Part shown: piece after piece, positions 38,701-47,700 of the stretch | Position numbering within the stretch: the first letter of the stretch is position 1 | Layout: every line of letters begins with the position of its first letter | Origin: DATGSL01 sp964645585 | Lineage (GTDB): Bacteria; Verrucomicrobiota; Verrucomicrobiia; Opitutales; T3Sed10-336 | Assembly: GCA_964645585.1 (NCBI GenBank) | Contig: CAZYAN010000009.1 | Location: 1 to 64,000, forward strand | Direction of reading: 5' to 3' | DNA length: 64,000 bases | Made by a program: the position numbers and the translations under genes | Notes under the pieces: model-generated | What the model was told of the DNA's origin: nothing | Database searches by the model: none | What the model saw: only the letters and a program-made list of their open reading frames with translations

Positions 38701-41700
38701 GACTCCATCGAATGGACGCCCGCTGCCGGCTTCGCTCATGTATTGGTTGTCCGCATTGTAAAGGCTGACCACCGGTGCCATCGGACTGCTCTGCGGCAGG
38801 CGGACGCTCAGGAAAATCGTTTCCCCGGCCTGCACAGTTCCCAGCGAGAAATAATCCAAATCGCCCGACACCCATGCGAAGCCTCCGACGGCACCCGCCC
38901 GCCCGCCTTCAACCGGTGAAAGCGTCAATGGAGTCGCCGTCGCAATCGACTCGTTCGGCTCGAGTTCAACCTCGATGCCGCGATAAAGGGAGAGCCGGAA
39001 TCGATGTTCATTATAATAACTGTACCAGGGCCAGACCCGCAGGTAATACTTCCCGGTTGCCGGGATCACCATCGGTGTCGAAAGCCCGCGGCCGTTGGAC
39101 GCCGGCTGGAAGGTCCAAAGTATGCTGCCGTCTTCCCGCTCGATACGGAAGTTCATGCCCGACGATCCCGGATTTCCCGGATTCTCGGAAACCAGCACCA
39201 AAATGTCGCCTTCCTCCGCCTCGAAAGCCCAATACTCAACATCGGCGGTGTTCAGCAAAAATCCGCGCCCGGCGCCCGAGATCAATCCCGGCTGGGAACT
39301 CGTCATCGCCAAATCAGTCGCCGTCTCCCGGCTGTCATTCGGCTCCCGCTCGCTCGCGAATCCCGGGATTTGCGCAATCGCGAAATGCCGCGTATGCGCG
39401 GCTGCCAGCGGATTTCCCGCCCGATCCTTCAATCCGGTCTTTGCGGTAAACCGGTATTCGTCCGGCTGAAGATTGCCGCCGGCGACCCGCAGCGACGCCG
39501 TCAAGCCTGTCGAATAACTCGATAACGGCACCACCTCCCAAAGCACGTCGTCCTCAGTATCGAAAAGTCCGTCGGGGCCGGCGCCGCGCAATTCATAATT
39601 CGCGGAATCATTCACCGTTTCCGCCAGCATGTCCTCCGAAAAGCCAAGCGTGAACCGATCAATCAAGGCAAGCGTCGACGCGCCTTCTTCCGGCAGTGAA
39701 TTGCTTGTGATGAACGGCGCCACTTCATCAATCACATCGACATACAGCCGATAATCCGCCATCAATCCCGCTGTTCCCGAGTTGGGCCGCAGCCGAATGT
39801 AGTGAGCGCCTTCGCTTTCCACAACGTACGCGAAATCCATATCGGCCTCGTCCACGGACAACGCGGTGATCGTGCCCCCAGTCGTACCACCCGTCCAGCC
39901 CGCCGCCGCGTAGAGATCGGCGATTTCCTGGGCGGACAGAGCTCGCGGAAACAAAGCCACTTCATCAATCTGTCCAGCAAAGAAGCCGCCCACCGGCGTG
40001 CTGTGTCCGATCCCGTACGTATTCCCGCCCGTCCACGGGATTCCGATCGAAACATCCGCGCCTTCCTGTTCGCCGTTGACGTACAAACGCATCGAACCGT
40101 TTTGCGCCGCCGTGACCGCAACAAAATACCAGGTCTCCGCTTGCGCCGTCGTTGTTCCGGTCACGGTTTTTCCGGTACCGTCGTACAGATAGTGCGCAAA
40201 TTTTCCCGCGCCATCGATATGGACAACATGGCTCCAGTTGCCGTGGAAATTCGTTCCCGAAGTCCGGCTGAAAATCGTCCGGCCAGATGTCGCGGTCGGC
40301 TTCACCCACGCGGCGATGGTAAAATTGGCCAAATTGGCCCCGTCGGCGACCCTCACATACGCATCGCTTCCGTTAAAGGCAATCGACGTGTCCGCGTCTC
40401 CCGCGATCGCACCCTCTTCAAGAAACGTTGCACCGCCGCTCAAAACACCGTCTTGACTTCCGTCCGCGGTCGCGGAGTCAGCCACCGCGGTTCCCTCGCT
40501 CTCTCCAAACCGCCAGTAGCCGCGCGGCCCCAGCGTCTGCACCATCTGAAAATAGGCATCGTCGCTCGACGTCAGTACATTCAGCGTCACCGAGGCACTG
40601 GTCCGCGATCCGACATGATTTTCAACCACCACATGGAAGGTGCCGGCATCTTCCGGCTGAACGTCCGTCAGCGAATAAGTCGCCGATGTCGCCCCGTTGA
40701 TTGCCACCCCATTCCGGTACCATTGGTACGACAGGGGTTCCGCGCCGCCCGCCTCGACGGAAAACTCAACATCGCCCCCAACCAGCGCCGCCCGGCTTAT
40801 CGGCTGCCGCGCAATCACCGGCCGTCCGGCAGGCGCGCTGAACCGCACATTTCCGTCCTTGTCTAAAACTTCGACCGTGCCCTCAAAGGTGCTCTCCGGC
40901 GTCTGACTCAACCTAAACCGCAACTCCGTTCCCGGCGTCACATTGCCTACCGAGAAGACGTCGCCCGAATCTCCCGCTCGCAGGTAGCCGAGCATCCGCC
41001 CTTCTTGAGCGCCCTGATTCAGCGTCAGCGGGATCGTGTTCGCCTGGCCAATATTGTCATTGCTTTCGCTTTCGACCGTCCAAGTCGACGGCGCGAGCAA
41101 AATCCGGAAGCGATATTCGCCGGTGTAGTTGTACCAATGCCTCACCTGGATCGCGTACGTACCGCTCACCGGAAGCACCCGTGACAACTGCTCCGTCCCG
41201 TAAGAACTGGTGATCGATCCCAACTCGCTTCCATCCGGGCCGATCAGAGCAAACCGCAATCCCGTGCCGGATGAGTAGGTGAGGTTCTCCGACGCCAGCA
41301 GGATCCGATCCTGCGCGTTCGCACTGAAGGTCCAGTAATCGTAGTCCGCGACGTCGCCGCTCGAAACGGCGCCTCGTCCGGCGACCGAACGGAATCCGCT
41401 GCCGACCGGATCCTCCGCCACGAAATGCCCTTCCCGACCCAGATAGATCGTCAAGGTGTTTCCGCCCGAAGCGACAACAGCCAAATCCGGCAAGCCGTCT
41501 CCGTCGAAATCGCCGGTCGTCACGGAGCGCACCGTCGATCCCGCCCCGTAAACCGCCGGCGAGTCAAACAGCCATCCGCCGCGATTTTCTCGTATGCTCA
41601 GATTGTTGCCGCGGGCAATCAGCGCGTCCGGAAAACCGTCTCCACGCAAATCCGCCAGCACGATCTCCCGATTGGAGCTGCTCCCGCCAACCGTGTAACT

Positions 41701-44700
41701 CCGAGGCTCTTCAAACGTTCCGTCGCCGTTCGATCGCAAGAGGTTGAACTGGCTGTTTGATCCGGAAATCGAGACCAGATCGTCAAACCCGTCGCCGTCA
41801 ATGTCTCCCGCCGCCACGCCGTCCGGATTCGCCAAAACCGCGTATTCGGTCCCCGCCCCGAATGTTCCATCACCAACGCCGGCATACACCGAAAGGGTGT
41901 TCAACGCATTGTTCGCCACCGCCAAATCCAAAACGCCGTCTCCATCGAAATCCCCCAGTGCCACGCCGGTCGGCCGCGAATTCGGCTGATCGATCCCGGC
42001 CCCGGCGGCAAACGTCCCATCCCCGTTCCCCAGCAAAACGCTTACGGAATGGCCGTTGTAATTCGCTGTTACCAAATCCAAGACACCATCGCCGTTCAGA
42101 TCACCCACCGCGAGGGCGCGCGGACTGGATCCAACCGGATAGGTTGCCGGCGCCGCGAGCGTGCCGTCGCCTTGGTTCAAGAGAATGCTAATCGTATTCG
42201 GTCCGTCGTTGACTACAGCCACATCCGGAAACCCGTCTTCATCGAAATCCCCGGCTTCCAAGGCCCACGGATTCGAACCGACCGGATAATCCACTCGCGC
42301 CGCGAAACTGCCGTCTCCGTTTCCGAGCAAAATGCTCACCGTATTCGCTCCCTGATGCGCGATCACCAAATCCGCCGCGCCGTCCCCATCGAAATCAGCC
42401 GTCCGCACAGAGTAGGGGCTGGAACCGACCGTGGTGGAGGAGATCTGCCGAAACGACCCATCAAAACCCGCGGCGGGTCCGCCCAGCGAAACTCCTGTTT
42501 CAAAACTGTTGTTTCCGCTCCGCTCGAGAATGAAGTTTCCAAGCGGCGCCATTGTGAATTGTCTCACGAACGGCTCAGCCAGCGGATTGCCCGCCAGGTC
42601 TTCGACCGTATCCAAGATCCTGAACCGGTAATCACCAGGCTGGAGCGGCCCGTCCGATATAAAATAAGAGGCACTCAATCCGGCGCCGTAACTCGGGGTC
42701 GTCGTCACGGTGTACACCTCGTCATCCGCCGTCTCAAAAATTCCGTCCGCACCCGCGTTCCGCAGTTCATAACTCGCCGGGTCATTCACGAAACTCGCTT
42801 TCAAATCCTCCGAGAAATTCGCGCTGAACCGGTCGATCAAAGCGGTTGAGGTCGTCCCTTCCGCCGGAAGCGAAACGGAAACGATCTCGGGTGCCTCCAG
42901 GTCCCGCGGCACATCGATCTCGAGCTCCAGCAGATAGACCGCTGCCACCCCGCTCGATGACGAGCCCGCCCGCACCCGCGCATAATAGCGGCCTTCCTCA
43001 GCCACCGTAAAGGTCAGCTCCGTTTCCCCTTCCGTCGCCGACGCAACCGCAGTCCCGTCCTGGCGCAAAAGGTCGATGACCGGACTCAGCGTGCTCGTCG
43101 CGGGAAGCTGGAGCGCGATCCGAATTTCCGTATCCACCGGCATGTCCGCCAGCGGCACATCGGTCCCCGGCTGCGTGTTCCGGAAATGGAAAACGTCTCC
43201 CGCGTCCCCGTGGCGGATATACCCTAAAACTTTCGCCCTCTGCAGCGCGTCAATTCGCGTGAACACCGGCTGATTCGCCTGCCCGGGATTGTTGTTGGAT
43301 TCGCCTTCCGCCTGCCAATCGCCCGGGGCCAGCGTCACCCGGAAACGGTATTCTCCCGAGAAATTATAATAGTGCCGCACCTGGATCCCATAAGTTCCCG
43401 TAACAGGCAAAATGGTGCTCAGTTGCTCCGTCCCGTTGTTACTGGTCATCGCGATCAATTCGCTGCCGTCCGGCCGCAAGACCGCGTAGCGCAACCCGGT
43501 GCTGCTGTTGTGGCCAACCGATTCCGATCCAAGCAACAGGCGTTCGCCAGCCGACGCGCTGAACGACCAGTAATCGTAATGCTCGGTTCCCGTATCGGCG
43601 ATGTTTCCGCGGCCCGCGCCGGTTCTGACACCGGTTCCCGCCGGGTCCGCCGCCAGAATCCGCGCCCCCCTTCCGAACAGCAGCGTGATCGTACTGTCTG
43701 TCGCGCTCACCGCCGCGATATCCGGCCGGCCGTCGTCATTAAAATCGCCGATCGCCGCCGAACGAACCGAGCGGTTCGCGCCGTAGCGAACGGGGGATTC
43801 AAATACCATCTCCCCCCGGTTGTAGCGGACAACCACCTCGTTTCGGCCCGAAATCACCAGATCCGGCCGCCCGTCGCCATCCAAATCGTGAAAACGGACT
43901 TCAAAACTCGCCGAACTTCCTCCGATACTGCTGTAAGCAACCGCATCCGCGAAATTCCCGCCGCCGGTCGCGCGGAAGACGCTGACTTCCGTTCCCGACG
44001 TGTGAACCGCCACGATATCGTCCAGCCCATCGCCGTCGAGGTCCGCGACCCCCACCCCGTTCGGACGTCCCGCGGGCGTGTACGCCGATGACTCACCGAA
44101 GGTTCCATCACCATTTCCGAGCCGGATGTATATCGCGTTGTTGTCTTCCGCGGCCACCGCGATATCAAGCTTCCCGTCTCCGTCAAAATCGCCCAGTGCG
44201 ACACCCCGCAGATCCGTCCCGACACCGGTCACCGCCGCTCCCGCGATAAGGGCGCCGGTGCCGTCGCCGAGAAACAGGCTGACCGATGCGCCGCTCCGGT
44301 TCGAAACCATGACATCGAGATGGCCGTCGCCATCGAGATCGCCCACCGCCAGCGCTCCCGGATTCGAGCCGACCGGATACGACACCGCATCCGCGAAGGT
44401 CCCGTCGCCATGACCCAGCAAAATACTGAGCGTATTCGAACCCTCGTTGACCACCGCAAGATCGAGTTCTCCGTCCCCATTGAAATCCGCCAGTTCCAAA
44501 GCGATCGGATTGCTTCCGACCGGGTAATCGACGGGCTCCGCAAAGGTTCCATCTCCATTGCCCGCGAAAATCCGCACCGCGTCTGGACCAAAGAGCGCAA
44601 CGGCCAAATCGTCAAAACCGTCCCCGTCAAAATCGGCGGCCCGAATAGAACGGGGATCGGAACCCGTCGAGATCGTCCCCTCCGCAAAGAACGATCCATC

Positions 44701-47700
44701 GAAAAGACCCGCCGGAAAGGAGCTCAAACTGGTCGCCGTTTCAAAACTGCTGTTTGGATACTGCTCCATCACGTAATCCCCAAGAGTCTCCAGCGTGAAG
44801 AATTGCACGTAATCCTCCTCGAGCGTGTTCCCCGACCGGTCAGCCACTGCCGAGAAAACCGTGAAGCGGTAATCCCCCGCCTGCAGCGGACCGTCCGTGA
44901 TCCGCATCGAAAAGTTCAGGCCGGAAGCATAGGCAGGAGCAGCCGCCAGCGTGTACACCTCATCGTCCGCCGTATCGAAAAGCCCATCCGCGCCCGCCGC
45001 GCGAAGATCGTAGTTCGACATATCGTTTACCGGCACCGCCAAAAGATCCTCGCTGAAATCCACCCGAAACCGATCGATCTCCGCGGTCGAAACGCCCGTT
45101 GGCAGTGTCGTCGAAACGACCTCCGGCGGCACGACATCGGCCGGAATTTCCAGCTCCGCCTCGAGAAAATATTGCGAGGCCAAACCGGCCGTTCCGGGAC
45201 TCGCCGAGACTCTGACGTAATGACGGCCGCCTTGTCCCGCCGGTACCGTGTACGTCAGCGAAGGTGCGCCCGTCTCCTCCGAAGCGACCAGATTCCCGCT
45301 TGCATTTCGGAGTTCGAGATTCACTTCCAAAGGACTCGACGACGGGCGGCTCTGCTGAATTCGGATTACCGTTCCTTCCGGCAACGGGTAGAGCGGAACG
45401 TCATCCGTAAGCGGGATTGGCAAGAACGACCAGAAATCCGCCGCGTCCCCGTGATGAATATGACCAAACGCGCTCGCCCGGTGAATTCCATCCGCCAATA
45501 CAACCGCCATCGCATCCGCTTGGCCGGTGTTGTCGTTCGACTCGCTTTCCGCGATCCATGGCGCGGGAGCGAGCGTCACCCGGAAACGATATTCCCCGGT
45601 ATAGCCGTAATAGTGGCGCACCCGCACGAAATACGTCCCGGTCGCCGGCAAAACCCCCGAGGCTTGTCCGGATCCGTTGTTACTCGTCAGCGACAGAACC
45701 GAGCCGCCATCCGAGCGCAGCAGGTCATACCGAAGCCCGGTTCCGCCTCCATTCCCCACCGATTCCGACGCGAGGATGATCCGGTCGCCTTCCTCGCCTG
45801 AAAAACTCCAGTAATCATAATCATCCGCGCTATTGCTGACGACATGACCCCGACCGCCGATAGAGCGGATGCCCGAACCGGCCGGGTCCTCCACCAGCGG
45901 ATCGAGCGGCGTCGCCGTTGCCATGGAGTTGTTCCCGATCGTCTCGAATCGCAATTGCCCGAGGGTCTCGATCGTGAAATTCCGGACAAAGGCCGGATTC
46001 AACGGATTCCCCGCCCGGTCCGTCACCGCCGTATTGATCGTCAGCCGCAACTCGCCAGGCTGAAGCGGCCCGTCCGCTATTGTCAATTGGACGGTCGGCC
46101 CATCCACATAGGTCCCGACCGACAGCTCATGGACATGGTCATCGCCGGTACCAAAGACGTTGTCGGGTCCCGCGTGACGCAGCTCGTAATTCGCCGCGTT
46201 CGTCACCGACCCGCCATGCATATCCTCCGAATAGGTGACGGAAAACTGATAGAAGATGTCGCTGGATGCGGCTCCTTCATCCGGCAGAGTCGTCCCGACA
46301 ACTTCCGGCGAAACACCATCGGTCATTTTCACCGACACCAAGTAACGCGCGTCCATTCCCCAGACCGGATCGATCGGCGCGGCCGACTCGACCCGCAACG
46401 GCCGGGTTTCTTCTGTCCCGCCGCCGAGAACACCGTCACGCCCGTTCGGCGAGAGATCGACCACGGCCGTCCCGCTCGCTTCATTAAACTGCCAATATCC
46501 CGCAAGTCCGCTTTCGCCGCCCGACAAAAGCTGATCGAAGTCGGCCGCGATTTCCGCGTCCGAGCGCGCCACCCGCCAAATCCTCAACTCCTCAAGATCG
46601 CCGTTGACGCTCTGGTTCGGATCGAACCTCCCGCCCACGCTGTCCTGATCCTGACCCAGCAAAAACGCGTCCGCGGCCACCTGTAGATCATTGAGCGTCG
46701 TGGATCGCGCTCCTTGAGGCACGCCGTCAATGGCGAGCCGAACCTCCCCGGCCGTCTGGTCTCGCACAATCGAAAAGTGCCGCCACCTGCCATCGGCAAT
46801 GCTCGGAATAGTCCAGCTCACCATGCTCGAGCTGCTCTCGCCGGTGTGAAACTCAAACCGGGTGCTGTTCGCGAAGAAAAGAAGGATTTCGTTGTCGTTC
46901 CCCGCGTTCGCCCCGCTCACGATCGACTGCGCTCCGGTCTTCGTCGTCCGGAACCAAAACTCCACGGTCAAATCCGTCGCGCCGTTGACCGTCTCCGTCG
47001 GAAGAAAAACGATATCGTCATTCCCATCAAACCGAAGCGCGCCGCCGCCAACCCGCCGCGGCGAAACGCGGACGAAATACGAATCCGTCTCCGGAATAGC
47101 ATAATGCAGCAGTTCTCCGTCGACGCTTGCCAGCGCCTCCTCGGAACCGGCCCGAAAAACCGCGATATTCGCCTCTCCGGCCGCTAAACTCCCCATATCA
47201 CGGGAGAGTGCGACCTGGATCTCATTTCCCGCATTCGCTCCGCCGATCCGGTACCAGTCCGACATGTCGTTGCGGGGCAGCAACCCGCCGGCGCGCAGCG
47301 TATACTCGCCAGCACCCGGATAGCTGATCAGTGAGGATGCCGTCGCCGCCGAATCATTCGGTTCAAACTCCAGATCCAGCGACCGGCCTAAATCAAAACG
47401 GATCTGAAACGGGGAAACGGCATGATCGGTAAAGGCCCGCACCCGGTACGTTCCAGGGGACGAAAAAACATGCCGTTGCAAAAGCGCCACACCGTCGGTC
47501 CCGCCATTGACACTTCCGACTTCCTGACCCGACGCGTTCAGCAACCGGAGTTTCGGACGCGAAGCACCGTTCTCCGCCTCCACGCGAACCGTCAGCAAGT
47601 CGCCGGTTTCCGCGTCCAGCGCCCATTCACTCACCTGACCGGTCGCCGCGAATTCACCGTCGGCAAGAAAACTGAAGTAACCGCTGCCGGCAGGACCTTC

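Noticed and set aside
44320..45801. Plus-strand open frame of 493 codons inside the giant gene
   Set aside because: It is antisense to the FG-GAP region, Arg rich and without a domain. Several similar frames occur along the giant gene.
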